A stretch of DNA of 64,000 bases from JAVJSD01 sp040219575. GTDB taxonomy: Bacteria > Planctomycetota > Planctomycetia > Pirellulales > Pirellulaceae. The translations under genes were made by a program, and so were the position numbers. The stretch is taken from positions 23,660 to 87,659 of the forward strand of contig JAVJSD010000019.1 in NCBI GenBank assembly GCA_040219575.1. Direction: 5' to 3'. This document shows, piece by piece, positions 42,738-51,275 of this stretch. Within the stretch, counting starts at the first letter, position 1, and every line of letters begins with the position of its first letter. The notes beneath the pieces were generated by a model, which searched no databases, had not been told where the DNA came from, and was given only the letters and a program-made list of their open reading frames with translations.

Positions 42738-44972
42738 ATGGTCACGTTCATCGACAGCCTGGTCTCCAGCAGCACGCGGCCTCTCGGCCTGCGGATGCGG
42801 CCCGACCTGACGGTCGCCGAGCACATCTACCTGGGCGAACCGTATCGCGTGGTCAAGGAGCCGATCGGGCTGAAGTATTTCCGTTTTCAGGAAGAGGAAT
42901 ACGCGATTCTGGCCATGCTCGACGGCAAGTCGAGTCTGGAGGAGATCAAGGAGCGGTTCGAGGAGCGGTACGCCCCGCAGAAGATCACGCTGCCGGAGCT
43001 GCAGCACTTCGTGGGGACGTTGCATCGCAGCGGTCTGCTGATCGCCGAGGCCGATCAGGCGCGGCAATTGAAACGCCGCGACGACGAGAACCGCCGCAAG
43101 AAGGTTCTCGGCGCGCTGTCGAACGTGCTGGCCATTCGCTGGCGGGGAATCGATCCCGAGCGGCTCCTCAACTGGCTCTACCCTTACACGCGGTGGTTCT
43201 TCACGCGGCCCGCCTTGTGCATGGTGGTGATGCTGTGCCTGTCGGCCTTGCTGTTGGTCGGCGTGCAATACGACGAATTCCGCACGCGGCTGCCGTCGTT
43301 TCACGAGTTCTTCGGCCCCAGCAACTGGATCTACATGGGCTGCACGCTGGCGGTGGTCAAGGTGCTGCACGAGTTCGGCCACGGCCTGTCGTGCAAACGG
43401 TTCGGCGGCGAGTGCCACGAGATGGGCTTCATGATGCTCGTGTTCACGCCCGCCTTGTACTGCAACGTCTCCGACTCCTGGCTGCTGCCCAACAAGTGGC
43501 ACCGGGCGGCGATCGGCGCGGCGGGGATTTATGTGGAGGTCACGCTGGCCTCGATCGCCACCTGGTTGTGGTGGTACAGCGAGCCGGGATTGTTCAACTT
43601 CCTGTGCTTGAGCGTGATGTTCATCTGCTCGGTGAGCACGATCATGTTCAACGGCAACCCGCTGCTGCGGTTCGACGGCTACTACATCCTGGCCGACCTG
43701 ATCGAGATCCCGAACCTGCGGCAGAAGGCCTCGACGGTGTTGCGGCGGCTGGTGCTGCATTACTGCCTGGGCATCGAGCAGGAGGAAGACCCGTTTCTGC
43801 CCAAGCGGAATCAGATCTTGATGGCGATCTACACGGTGGCGGCGGTGACCTACCGCTGGCTGGTGATGTTCTCGATCGTGATGTTTCTCAACAGCGTCCT
43901 CGAGCCGTACGGGTTGAAGGTGGTGGGGCAGGCCATCGCCTTGATGGGTTTGTACGGGCTGGTCGTGCAGCCGTTGTGGCAAATGGGCAAGTTCCTACAC
44001 GTTCCTGGGAGGATGAGTCAGGTGAAAGCGAAACGCGTGATCGCGTCGCTGGCGGTGATCGGCGCGGTGGTCTCCGTGGTGGCGTTCCTGCCGTTGCCCC
44101 ACTACGTCGTCTGCTCTCTGGAGGTGCGGCCGCGCGATGCGTCTTCGGTGTTCGTCGAGGTGCCGGGTCAATTGGCCGAGCGATACGTCGAGGCGGGACA
44201 GCCGGTCAAGAAGGGCGATCCCCTGGTTCGTCTGGTGAACCTCGACAGCGAAATGGAGCTGGCCGAACTGCGTGGTCAGCGCGACAACTCCCGCATTCAG
44301 TTCGAGAGCCTGTCGCGCATGAAGCACGTCAACGTGCACCTGGCGACCCACCTGGAGCAAACCGAGGAGACGCTGCGGATGCTTCAGCACCAACTCGACG
44401 AGAAGGAGAAGAAACACCGACGGCTCCAGCTGGTCGCGCCGGTCGACGGCGTCGTGATCTCTCCCAAGAACCGGCAAGGCGATCAGCAGGGTGAAGGCCG
44501 GCTGCCGCTGTGGTCGGGCGTGCCGCTTTCCGACGAAAACCTCGGCGCCACGCTCGACGAGCAGCAGATGCTCTGCCAGATCGGCGACCCCACGAAGCTG
44601 GAGGTGTCGATGATCGTCGACCAGGGCGACATCGAATTCGTCCGCAGGGATCAGCCGGTGCGGATCAAACTCGAGTCGCATCCCAGCGTGGAGTTTGACA
44701 GCAAGGTCAGCGACATCGCCCGCGTCGATTTGAAGGAGACGCCGGCGGCCCTCTCGATCCAGGCCGGCGGCGATCTGCCGACGAAGACCGATCAGCGAAC
44801 CGGCGCCCAGCGGCCGATCAGCACGTCGTACCAGGCCGAGGCGCCGTTGGAGGATTTCCGCACGCCGGTGCCGATCGGCACCCGCGGGCAAGCCAAGATA
44901 TTCACCGGATGGCAGCCGCTGGGCGTGCGCATCTGGCGAACCGTAGCAAGAACGTTTCACTTTTCCATGTGA
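42738..44972 (+). CDS. PqqD-like / M50 metalloprotease / HlyD membrane protein
   Basis: 744 residues. Residues about 35-100 resemble a PqqD-type peptide-binding domain (YFRFQEEEYAILAMLDGKSS, LEEIKERFEERY). The membrane part has the M50 zinc motif HEFGH near residue 211 and NPLLRFDGYYILADL near 307, which provides the third zinc ligand. Further helices follow, then a HlyD-like C-terminus from about 470 (VFVEVPGQLAERYVEAGQPV and, later, LQLVAPVDGVVISPKN). The combination recalls exporters of modified peptides in which M50/HlyD proteins replace ABC components. It sits with two HlyD proteins, a GAF protein and DUF3467. It probably cleaves or exports an unidentified polypeptide. Confidence 0.85.
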   Translation: MVTFIDSLVSSSTRPLGLRMRPDLTVAEHIYLGEPYRVVKEPIGLKYFRFQEEEYAILAMLDGKSSLEEIKERFEERYAPQKITLPELQHFVGTLHRSGLLIAEADQARQLKRRDDENRRKKVLGALSNVLAIRWRGIDPERLLNWLYPYTRWFFTRPALCMVVMLCLSALLLVGVQYDEFRTRLPSFHEFFGPSNWIYMGCTLAVVKVLHEFGHGLSCKRFGGECHEMGFMMLVFTPALYCNVSDSWLLPNKWHRAAIGAAGIYVEVTLASIATWLWWYSEPGLFNFLCLSVMFICSVSTIMFNGNPLLRFDGYYILADLIEIPNLRQKASTVLRRLVLHYCLGIEQEEDPFLPKRNQILMAIYTVAAVTYRWLVMFSIVMFLNSVLEPYGLKVVGQAIALMGLYGLVVQPLWQMGKFLHVPGRMSQVKAKRVIASLAVIGAVVSVVAFLPLPHYVVCSLEVRPRDASSVFVEVPGQLAERYVEAGQPVKKGDPLVRLVNLDSEMELAELRGQRDNSRIQFESLSRMKHVNVHLATHLEQTEETLRMLQHQLDEKEKKHRRLQLVAPVDGVVISPKNRQGDQQGEGRLPLWSGVPLSDENLGATLDEQQMLCQIGDPTKLEVSMIVDQGDIEFVRRDQPVRIKLESHPSVEFDSKVSDIARVDLKETPAALSIQAGGDLPTKTDQRTGAQRPISTSYQAEAPLEDFRTPVPIGTRGQAKIFTGWQPLGVRIWRTVARTFHFSM

Positions 44973-45011
44973 CCCTTTTTCGTAGTCCTTTCTCAAGACG
45001 AGGAACCATTC

Positions 45012-45392
45012 ATGGCCAAGACCCCCGAGAAGACCGAGACCACCACGGAAACGCAAGACCCGCAGGCGCAGGCGGCCCAGGCCGCGCAGCAGCGTGCTCC
45101 GCAGCAGCAGCAGCAGGTCGAGGTCGACGACACGCACCTGATCAGCGCTTACGCCAACTTCTGCCGCGTGACCGGCTCGCCGGAAGAGCTGATCGTCGAT
45201 TTCGCCCTCAACCCGCAGCCGATCGGCATGCCCACCAAGCCGATCAAGATCGACCAGCGGATCGTGATGAACTACTTCACGGCCAAGCGCCTGCTGGCGG
45301 CGCTGTCGATGTCGCTGCAGCGCCACGAGGCGGTGTTCGGCGTCCTCGAAACCGACATTCAGAAGCGCGTCCGCGCCCAGCAAAGCTCGTAA
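45012..45392 (+). CDS. DUF3467 domain protein
   Basis: 126 residues. The first 35 are a glutamine/alanine-rich tail (EKTETTTETQDPQAQ, APQQQQQVEV). The DUF3467 domain follows: LISAYANFCRVTGSPEELIV, DFALNPQPIG, IVMNYFTAKRLLAALSMSLQ. It lies 39 bases after the M50 gene and before a terminator, so it ends the cluster. Function of the family is unknown; a cytosolic accessory role is likely. Confidence 0.85.
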   Translation: MAKTPEKTETTTETQDPQAQAAQAAQQRAPQQQQQVEVDDTHLISAYANFCRVTGSPEELIVDFALNPQPIGMPTKPIKIDQRIVMNYFTAKRLLAALSMSLQRHEAVFGVLETDIQKRVRAQQSS

Positions 45393-45424
45393 GCGCCGAG
45401 GCGATTTCGCCTGTCGCAAAAACT

Positions 45425-45457
45425 AGCCCGCGAACAAGGACGCGTGGGCTTTTTTTA
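45425..45457 (+). terminator. Intrinsic terminator of the GAF/HlyD/M50 cluster
   Basis: agcccgcg aacaagga cgcgtgggct followed by a run of T. It lies 33 bases after the DUF3467 stop. Confidence 0.7.
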
Positions 45458-45527
45458 TGCGCCGAGGTCTCCGCGGCGGCCGACCGCCCGAGCAAAGGGG
45501 CCACACCGTCGATCACTCACTCACCGA

Positions 45528-45560
45528 CTCACTCGCTTGCGCTTCGAGCTTGTATGGCGG
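45528..45560. repeat. R1 repeat, right arm only
   Basis: actcgcttgcgcttcgagct continues into tgtatggcgg and closely matches the right arm at 3415-3438. No left arm is present within the preceding 100 bases. Confidence 0.6.
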
Positions 45561-45703
45561 TCGGAGCGGCGCTGCCGAGGATTTGCCGCACGGAGCCGTC
45601 GATCGCCAGACAGATCGATTCGAGGTTCAGGAGATCTTCGACGTGAACAGGCGAACCATCGCGGTCTCGGCGAGGCGAGAAGACGAATCGCGCGTCGGGA
45701 GCC

Positions 45704-46195
45704 TCACTCGATATCGCTCAAGTCGGCTTCGCTGATCATGGTGAAGCCTTTGGCGTCGAGCGTCTCGATGGCCATGTCGGTGTTGTCGACCATCAGGGCC
45801 ACGGCCGGCTTGCCGTGGGGGCGGATGATGAGCGGATAGGCCTGCACGATGTTCACTTCGGCGGCCAGCAAGGCGGTGCAGACTTGCAGCAGCGGTTGCG
45901 TGCCGGTGGGTAGTTCGATGCCGACCAGATCGCTCTCGATCATCGGCAGACCGGCCCGCTCCAGAATCTCGCGGCCCTGCTCGGGATGGCTGAGCAGGAA
46001 GCGGACGAAAGCGCACTCGGTGGCGTCGTTGATGGAGAACGCCACGATCCGCACCTTGCTTCCCTCGAATCGGCGGACGACTTCCAGGAGTTGTCCCACA
46101 CGGTTTTCGAGAAACACCGTGAACTGGCGGATGGTGGGGTAATCTCGCCCCCGCATGGTGGAAAAGCCGGTGGACGATCCTTCGCCGACACTCAT
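45704..46195 (-). CDS. Double-ACT-domain protein
   Basis: 163 residues from the ATG at 46195; an ATG at 46156 (MRGRDYPTIRQFTVFLENRV) is the more conserved-looking start and would give 150. Two ACT domains, residues about 20-75 (FTVFLENRVGQLLEVVRRFE, VRIVAFSINDATECAFVRFL) and 95-155 (VCTALLAAEVNIVQAYPLII, VALMVDNTDMAIETL). Such proteins bind amino acids and modulate enzymes; the partner is unknown. Cytosolic, single gene. The 5' region up to the thioesterase gene is 236 bases long. Confidence 0.8.
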   Translation of the reverse strand: MSVGEGSSTGFSTMRGRDYPTIRQFTVFLENRVGQLLEVVRRFEGSKVRIVAFSINDATECAFVRFLLSHPEQGREILERAGLPMIESDLVGIELPTGTQPLLQVCTALLAAEVNIVQAYPLIIRPHGKPAVALMVDNTDMAIETLDAKGFTMISEADLSDIE

Positions 46196-46431
46196 GACAA
46201 GCGGCCTGACGGAATAAGGGAAATGGGGTTCGAACTTCGCAGCGCCGCGCGATGCACGTAACTATAGGATTTGCACTAGATTCGGTCAACGCGGCGGCCT
46301 TTGCCGCCCTCCCGATGGAGCGGGATTCCAAGTTGCCGCCCCTTGTCCAAACGCCGCCGACGTGCTGCTTTGATAGGCAAATACGGCAGGCTGAAACCTG
46401 CACCAAGATCCTTGCCGCTCCCCGGTCAACC

Positions 46432-46818
46432 ATGCGCCAGCACGAGATCCAGTTCCGCGTCCGGTACCAGGAAACCGACGCCCAGGGCCGCGTCCATCAC
46501 GCCAACTACATCACCTACTTCGAGATGGGGCGAGTCGAGCAGCTCCGCGCCGCCGGCCACGACTACCGGCAGATGGAGCTGGACGGGGTGATGCTGGTGG
46601 TCGTCGAGATGAACGTCAAGTACCGCCGCGGAGCGCAGTACGACGACCTGCTGCGGCTCGAAACCACCACCGTCAAAGCCCGCGGCGTCCGCATCGAGCA
46701 CGAGTACCGCATCTTCCGCGGCGACGAGTTGCTCGTCGAAGGCCACAGCGTGCTGTGCTGCTTGGACCGCGACGGCAAGGTCCGCCCGCTGCCGGACTAC
46801 CTGGTGAGTCGTGACTGA
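46432..46818 (+). CDS. Acyl-CoA thioesterase, YbgC/4-hydroxybenzoyl-CoA type
   Basis: 128 residues. Hot-dog fold markers: RVRYQETDAQGRVHHANYIT with the catalytic Asp in YxEtD and a HHxNY-like turn, FEMGRVEQLRAAGHDY, then VVEMNVKYRRGAQYDD and a closing CLDRDGKVRPLPDYL. These match the YbgC family that hydrolyses short-chain or aromatic acyl-CoA and often goes with the Tol-Pal locus; no tol gene is seen here. The start at 46432 is chosen because earlier in-frame codons lack a family-like N-terminus. Confidence 0.85.
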   Translation: MRQHEIQFRVRYQETDAQGRVHHANYITYFEMGRVEQLRAAGHDYRQMELDGVMLVVVEMNVKYRRGAQYDDLLRLETTTVKARGVRIEHEYRIFRGDELLVEGHSVLCCLDRDGKVRPLPDYLVSRD

Positions 46819-46837
46819 TTCGTCGCCGGCGCGCCTC

Positions 46838-46905
46838 CCCCAAGCCGATGGCTTCGCCGTCGTCGCATCGTCCGATCGCCAGCGACGGCGAAGCCGTCGG
46901 CTTGG
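46838..46905. repeat. R2 palindromic repeat
   Basis: caagccgatggcttcgccgt and, after a 25-base gap, gacggcgaagccgtcggctt: the two are inverted copies. Located between the thioesterase and the carbohydrate-binding-like gene. Confidence 0.7.
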
Positions 46906-46918
46906 AATCACCTGCTGG

Positions 46919-47569
46919 CTAAACAAGCTCCAGCGTGCCCCACAAACTCGGGTCCTCCACAAACGGAAACTCCGGGCCGACGCTGAAGGTCTGCCAGCCG
47001 AGTTCGCGGTCGATGATGGCGTAGCTGAAGCCAAGCCGCCTGTGCTCTTCGGGATCGTAGCCGGTCAGCATGTCGGCGGGAATATGCGTCTGCATCAGAT
47101 AACCGTCAACCCGCTGCTCGCTGCGGTTGGGAATATCCCGCGTGCCGATCGGTTTGGGATTCTCGCGGGCTCGGTTGATGCCCATCAGTCGGGCCGTCGG
47201 TTCGGCGAGTCCGCGGCCCGCCCCGAACGGCAGGAAGACAAAACGATGGCAGAATCGCGAGGCCCGATGCACGTTGTGCGTGTCGCGGGTGTCGACCCAG
47301 ATCTGCAATCCGTCGCTGTCTTCGATCCGCGAGTCGCGGCACCACGGCATCTGCCGTTTGCCCGAAACACGCACGGTGAAGTACAGCCCCTGGGCGTTCC
47401 AGCCGCCTCGGAGATCGGCGAACACCGGCCGATCCTCGAGTTCGCCGAAACTGGGCAGGCGGTGGGTCTCGTCGAGTTCGACGCCCGAGGGAGTCCACTT
47501 GCCGTCGAAGCGACGAAACGGCGCCGAAAAACGAAACAGAAAGGTGGGGGCCAGAATCGGTTCAGTCAT
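46919..47569 (-). CDS. CBM9/DOMON-like beta-sandwich protein
   Basis: 216 residues, no signal peptide. The order of strands WNAQGLYFTVRVSGK, SDGLQIWVDTRDTHNVHRAS and GYLMQTHIPADMLTGYDPEE resembles a carbohydrate-binding family 9/DOMON-like sandwich. An aromatic/charged end (WQTFSVGPEFPFVEDPSLWG) closes it. No catalytic residues are recognised. Function unknown; it could bind a sugar or a heme. Confidence 0.65.
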   Translation of the reverse strand: MTEPILAPTFLFRFSAPFRRFDGKWTPSGVELDETHRLPSFGELEDRPVFADLRGGWNAQGLYFTVRVSGKRQMPWCRDSRIEDSDGLQIWVDTRDTHNVHRASRFCHRFVFLPFGAGRGLAEPTARLMGINRARENPKPIGTRDIPNRSEQRVDGYLMQTHIPADMLTGYDPEEHRRLGFSYAIIDRELGWQTFSVGPEFPFVEDPSLWGTLELV

Positions 47570-47724
47570 GCGTGCGGTCGGTCGGATTGCGGGGCGAGTG
47601 TCCTGAAAAATGCGTCAACTTGGGTACGACGGACGTCGACGTCCGTCGTACAGGAACGGCGACCGCCAACGGTCATTCTAACGCATGCCGGCTGCATGAC
47701 ACGGCTCGTACGATGCCGAGAGCC

Positions 47725-47788
47725 GTAGCGGAAGTCGCCAGACTTCCGAGACTTCGCTCGACTTCGGAAGTCTGGCGACTTCCGCTAC
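47725..47788. repeat. Perfect 25-bp inverted repeat, family R3
   Basis: The left arm (47725-47749) begins gtagcggaagtcgccagact and the right arm (47764-47788) is its exact reverse complement, with 14 bases between. Each arm is itself a small hairpin (ggaagt ... acttcc). Related copies: 52660-52724 and 41519-41580. Confidence 0.85.
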
Positions 47789-47835
47789 GGGCTTCCAGCC
47801 AAGGCCAGCTAGTAAAGTTCAACTTTGACGGTGCG

Positions 47836-49293
47836 CTAGGTCGACGCGGCCGCCTCCATCTGCGCCATCCGCTCGCCGATGGCTTCGATCAGCCGCTCCA
47901 GGCAGCCTGGGGCGAGGTTGGCCATCGACTCCTGGTAGATGCCCTTGCCGTAGGTATCGGCGGTGGGCAGATACCACGAACGGGAACCGCCCGCCAGCAC
48001 CATCACCACGATCGGCGTCTGGGGAAACCGCTCGCGCAGCGCCCGTTGCAGCAGGTTGTACGGCTCCCCCTCGACCGCCAGCCACCAGGCCTGGCCGGCG
48101 CGGAGCAGCGTGACCGGCATCGGAAACTGATCGCCCGGCGGGAGCGCCTCGAGCCGCGTCAGCCAGCGGTTCATCCGTTCCACCATCGCCCGGGCGTCGG
48201 CCGCCGCGGCCTCGTCGCCCGCCGCGCGGGCTTCGGCTTCGGTGCGATTCCAGTGGGCCCGTTGCTCGTGTGTTTGCTCGATGCTCGGCATGCCGTCGCG
48301 ATATGGTAGTGCGACCGTGAAGTGCTCCCGCTGCCAGTGTCGCGCGGCGCGCAGCGCGTCGTCGTCCAGCGGCGTGCGCACCCAATTGCCGATCGTGGCG
48401 CCGGAGATGACGGGGCCGTCGTAGTGCAACTCGGTGCGGGGCGGCGGCATCGATTCGAGCGCCGACAGGGCGGCGTATCCCAGTTGCCGACCGTTGCGGT
48501 CGGCGACGGCGACGTCTCCCACGAATCCTTCCCGCGGCCCCAGTTCGCCCGAGGCTCCCTGCAGGAAGACGCATGGCGCCCCGCTGGCCAGTTCGATCGT
48601 CTCCCGCATCGCGCCGGGAAAATCGGGACTGATCAGGCGGTTGTCCCAGGCCAGCGTGGTGGGATGACAGGCGTAGTTGACGAGGGTGGCGCGCAACTCT
48701 CCGCCGGCGCCGGTGACGCGGCCGACCAGCACGGCGTCGTCGGCCGGTGCGCTGGGATTGAAACCGCAAACAAACTGCCCGCTGCTCTCGTCCCAGTAGT
48801 CGCGATCCGCGGCGAGATCGCATTTGCCGAGCGCGTAGGTGATGGTCGCCTCGGTCATGTCGGCCTGCGCGGCGACGACGGCCGCGGCGGTCGTCTGCTG
48901 GAGGTGCTCCAGGTAGGGCTGAATCAGGTCGCCGCCGGGCAGGTGAGCCCGTCGTGGGTCCATCAGTCCGGCGCCGTGCGTGTGCGAGAAGGCGACGACG
49001 ATCCGGCCGGGATCGATCTCCGACGTCTCGGCGACGCGCGCCAACAGCGCGTTCATCTCCTTGGCGAACAGCAGGCAATGGTCGAGCGCGATCAGCACCA
49101 GGGCGTCGCCGCAGGTTGCGTCGTCGCGCGGAGAGAGCACGACGGCCGTGGCCGTCAACGGGCGATGCACGCCCTCGGAGCGATCGTGCGCCGCCGCGCC
49201 CCACATGCGGTGGTAGATGCCCACCGGCGGCGTCACGTCGCGGCGGGCGATTCCGAAACGACAGAGGGTGTGCGGCAGGCGGAACTCGGGCAT
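47836..49293 (-). CDS. Ceramidase-like hydrolase
   Basis: 485 residues, no signal peptide. Starts GIARRDVTPPVG, a beginning shared with neutral/alkaline ceramidase N-terminal domains. The metal-site region is LIALDHCLLFAKEMN, VVAFSHTHGAGLM (HTH) and later VNYACHPTTLAWDNRLISPD. A catalytic serine would lie in FLQGASGELGPR. The C-terminal 130 residues end in VVMVLAGGSRSWYLPTADTY. Whether it acts on sphingolipids is unclear; related planctomycete proteins are often only annotated as 'neutral/alkaline non-lysosomal ceramidase'. Confidence 0.8.
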   Translation of the reverse strand: MPEFRLPHTLCRFGIARRDVTPPVGIYHRMWGAAAHDRSEGVHRPLTATAVVLSPRDDATCGDALVLIALDHCLLFAKEMNALLARVAETSEIDPGRIVVAFSHTHGAGLMDPRRAHLPGGDLIQPYLEHLQQTTAAAVVAAQADMTEATITYALGKCDLAADRDYWDESSGQFVCGFNPSAPADDAVLVGRVTGAGGELRATLVNYACHPTTLAWDNRLISPDFPGAMRETIELASGAPCVFLQGASGELGPREGFVGDVAVADRNGRQLGYAALSALESMPPPRTELHYDGPVISGATIGNWVRTPLDDDALRAARHWQREHFTVALPYRDGMPSIEQTHEQRAHWNRTEAEARAAGDEAAAADARAMVERMNRWLTRLEALPPGDQFPMPVTLLRAGQAWWLAVEGEPYNLLQRALRERFPQTPIVVMVLAGGSRSWYLPTADTYGKGIYQESMANLAPGCLERLIEAIGERMAQMEAAAST

Positions 49294-49494
49294 GACGTTC
49301 GTGTCGGCTGGGAAGGAAACTCCAGCAGCAGATCAGTTGCCGCCGTCAACGTCAAGCTTCACCGCACGAGTGCGTGGGGGCGACTCCGCGGCACAGCGGA
49401 TGCGCTGGTCGCTGTGCGTGAAAAGGCCGCCCAACGACACGACGGCCAAGCATGCTTCTCGCCCCCAGGAGAGCAGCGCCGCTTATATCGTCGC

Positions 49495-49941
49495 TTACTT
49501 TCCCTTGGCATCGCCGGCCCAGAACTGGCCGGTGTCGGGATCGTACAGCCAGCCTTCGTACTTCTCGGGCGACTCGGGCGGAACCTCGGGGGCGAGGATC
49601 ACCCGCGACGATCCGTTGTAGGGGTTTTCCGGAATCCCCATCACCATATAGGGGCCCAGCGGGTAGGCGGCGCCGCGGCCCGTGTCGCCGTAAATGTCGG
49701 TCGACATCGTCAGTTGCTTGAGCGTGCTGCCGCTGAGGTCGTCGGGCGGATAGCCGTCGTGCTGAATACGGTAGCGTTCGATGGCCGAGTTCAGCTCGTG
49801 CAGGTCGTTGAGCACGGCGCTCCGTTTGGCGTCCTCCAGCGACTCGCCGAACTGCGGCACGACCATGCCGGCGATGATCGCCAGGGCGACGATCACGATC
49901 AGCAGTTCGACCAGCGTGAAGGCGGAGTGACGGTGACGCAT
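49495..49941 (-). CDS. GspG-like type II secretion pseudopilin
   Basis: 148 residues from the ATG at 49939-49941. The prepilin signal is HSAFTLVELLIVIVALAIIA. Then come VLNDLHELNSAIERYRIQHD and GYPPDDLSG, typical of GspG/PulG. It is an exported protein processed by a prepilin peptidase. No other type II genes are nearby, so it may belong to a scattered system. A dispersed repeat lies just upstream. Confidence 0.85.
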   Translation of the reverse strand: MRHRHSAFTLVELLIVIVALAIIAGMVVPQFGESLEDAKRSAVLNDLHELNSAIERYRIQHDGYPPDDLSGSTLKQLTMSTDIYGDTGRGAAYPLGPYMVMGIPENPYNGSSRVILAPEVPPESPEKYEGWLYDPDTGQFWAGDAKGK

Positions 49942-49950
49942 GACCGGGGG

Positions 49951-50065
49951 CGGGAGGTGGTGGTTAGTGGTGAGTGGTGAGTGGTGAAGTGCGGCGGTCG
50001 TACTTACTCCAAGCCGACGACTTGTCGTCGTGAGTAGGTGAGTGGGTGGGTAGGTGAGTTGGCGA
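49951..50065. repeat. Reverse-complement copy of the 9-kb repeat unit
   Basis: Contains gtggtgagtggtgagtggtg, ccaagccgacgacttgtcgt and a tail of short gtgggtgggtaggtgag units. Read on the minus strand it follows the order of the unit at 9130-9220 (cgacgacaagtcgtcggctt, then ccgccgc, then caccactcacc). It spans the promoter side of the GspG-like gene. Confidence 0.7.
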
Positions 50066-50212
50066 CGATCGCGCGGCGGCGCGGCAATTTGATGTATGAA
50101 AGGATAGGTCAGCGTGAATGCGTGGCGCGCCCGGACAAGCCTTGCGCGTGTCTCTAGGTTCCGGTTGCGCCGGTTGTGACGACCCGGCCGTGCGCGCGAT
50201 TCATGGGCGCGC

Positions 50213-50258
50213 AAAAAAAAAGCGGCCTGCAACGACTCGGGGTCGCGGCAGGCCGCTC
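50213..50258 (-). terminator. Intrinsic terminator of the FKBP gene
   Basis: On the minus strand, agcggcctgc and gcaggccgct form a perfect ten-base-pair stem followed by nine T residues. Positioned 29 bases after the FKBP stop. Confidence 0.9.
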
Positions 50259-50286
50259 GAAGTGGGATTCATGCCGCCGCGCGCGG

Positions 50287-50967
50287 CTACTCGCCGATGG
50301 AGAGCAGTTCCACGTCGAACACCAGCACGGAGTTGGGGGGGATGCCGGGGCGTCCGTCCTCGCCGTAGGCGAGTTCCGCGGGGACGTACAGCTGCCACTT
50401 GTCGCCGACCTTCATCAGCTGCAGGGCTTCGGTCCAACCCTTGATCACGCCGCCGACCGGGAAGGTGGCGGGCTGGCCGCGATCGTACGAGCTGTCGAAC
50501 TTGGTGCCGTCGATGAGCGTGCCGGCGTAGTGCGTAGTGACCTCGTCGCTGAGCTTCGGCGAGGCGCCGGTTCCGCTCTTGAGCACCTTGTACTGCAGGC
50601 CGCTCTCCAGCGTCTTGACGCCTTCCTTCTTCTTGTTCGCCGCCAGGTACTCTTCACCCTTCTTCTTGTTCTCCGCCGCGGCTTGCATCGTAAGCTCTTG
50701 GTGGTACTGGCGGATCACGGCCTGCGCGGCTTCGGGTTCGAGTTGCGGCTTGCCCCCTTCCTCGAGCACGTCGGCCAGCCCCTTGGCCAGCAGCGCCAAA
50801 TCGAGTTTGAAACCGGCCGCCTTGAGGTTCTCGCCGATTTGCAGCCCCAGCGCGTAGCTGGCTTCCTGCTTCTTGTCCTTGAACGGCGACGGCTTCTCGC
50901 CCACATTTTCCTGCGCCATGACGGCGGGCGTGACGAACAATACGAAGACCAGGGCGAGACGTTTCAT
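50287..50967 (-). CDS. FKBP-type peptidyl-prolyl isomerase (FkpA/Mip-like)
   Basis: 226 residues from the ATG at 50965-50967. A signal peptide (RLALVFVLFVTPAVMA) is followed by the N-terminal dimerisation helices typical of Mip/FkpA (ASYALGLQIGENLKAAGFKL, MQAAAENKKKGEEYLAANKK). The FKBP domain begins near 120: LQYKVLKSGTGASPKLSDEV, THYAGTLIDGTKFDSSYDRG, VIKGWTEALQLMKVGDKWQL, and ends GIPPNSVLVFDVELLSI, with the usual active-site aromatic residues. A periplasmic folding helper. Divergent from ilvE-like gene across a 308-base gap in which no clear promoter was found. Confidence 0.92.
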   Translation of the reverse strand: MKRLALVFVLFVTPAVMAQENVGEKPSPFKDKKQEASYALGLQIGENLKAAGFKLDLALLAKGLADVLEEGGKPQLEPEAAQAVIRQYHQELTMQAAAENKKKGEEYLAANKKKEGVKTLESGLQYKVLKSGTGASPKLSDEVTTHYAGTLIDGTKFDSSYDRGQPATFPVGGVIKGWTEALQLMKVGDKWQLYVPAELAYGEDGRPGIPPNSVLVFDVELLSIGE

Positions 50968-51275
50968 GCAAGGTTCCTTGACGGAAAGGCGGGAGCACGT
51001 TGTGGCGGGGGCGCCGGCCGCGTGTGCAGCGCACGCTGCGGAGGGAGAAAAATCAGCCGGGCGGCCGAAACGCTGGCAAGCGCAATCGATTTTCAACAGT
51101 CAACCATAGCCTACGCAGGGGGCGGAGCAACAGGCCGTGCAACCGGAAAAACCGCCAACTTTCCACCCGCCGAGAGGGGCCGCGGGGCGAGGTCGGTTGC
51201 TCCCTCGGCAAGGCTTCGCCGGAGCCCTATAATTCGGTAGCGTCGGCCATCCTCTCCGCTTCAGCCCGAATCGCC

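Noticed and set aside
39262..43982. Two long minus-strand open frames opposite the HlyD/M50 genes
   Set aside because: The plus-strand genes have HlyD, GAF and M50 motifs; the minus frames do not resemble proteins.
49951..50065. CRISPR-like array near the GspG-like gene
   Set aside because: Short irregular gtgagtgg units with no spacers; it is a copy of the repeat at 9 kb.
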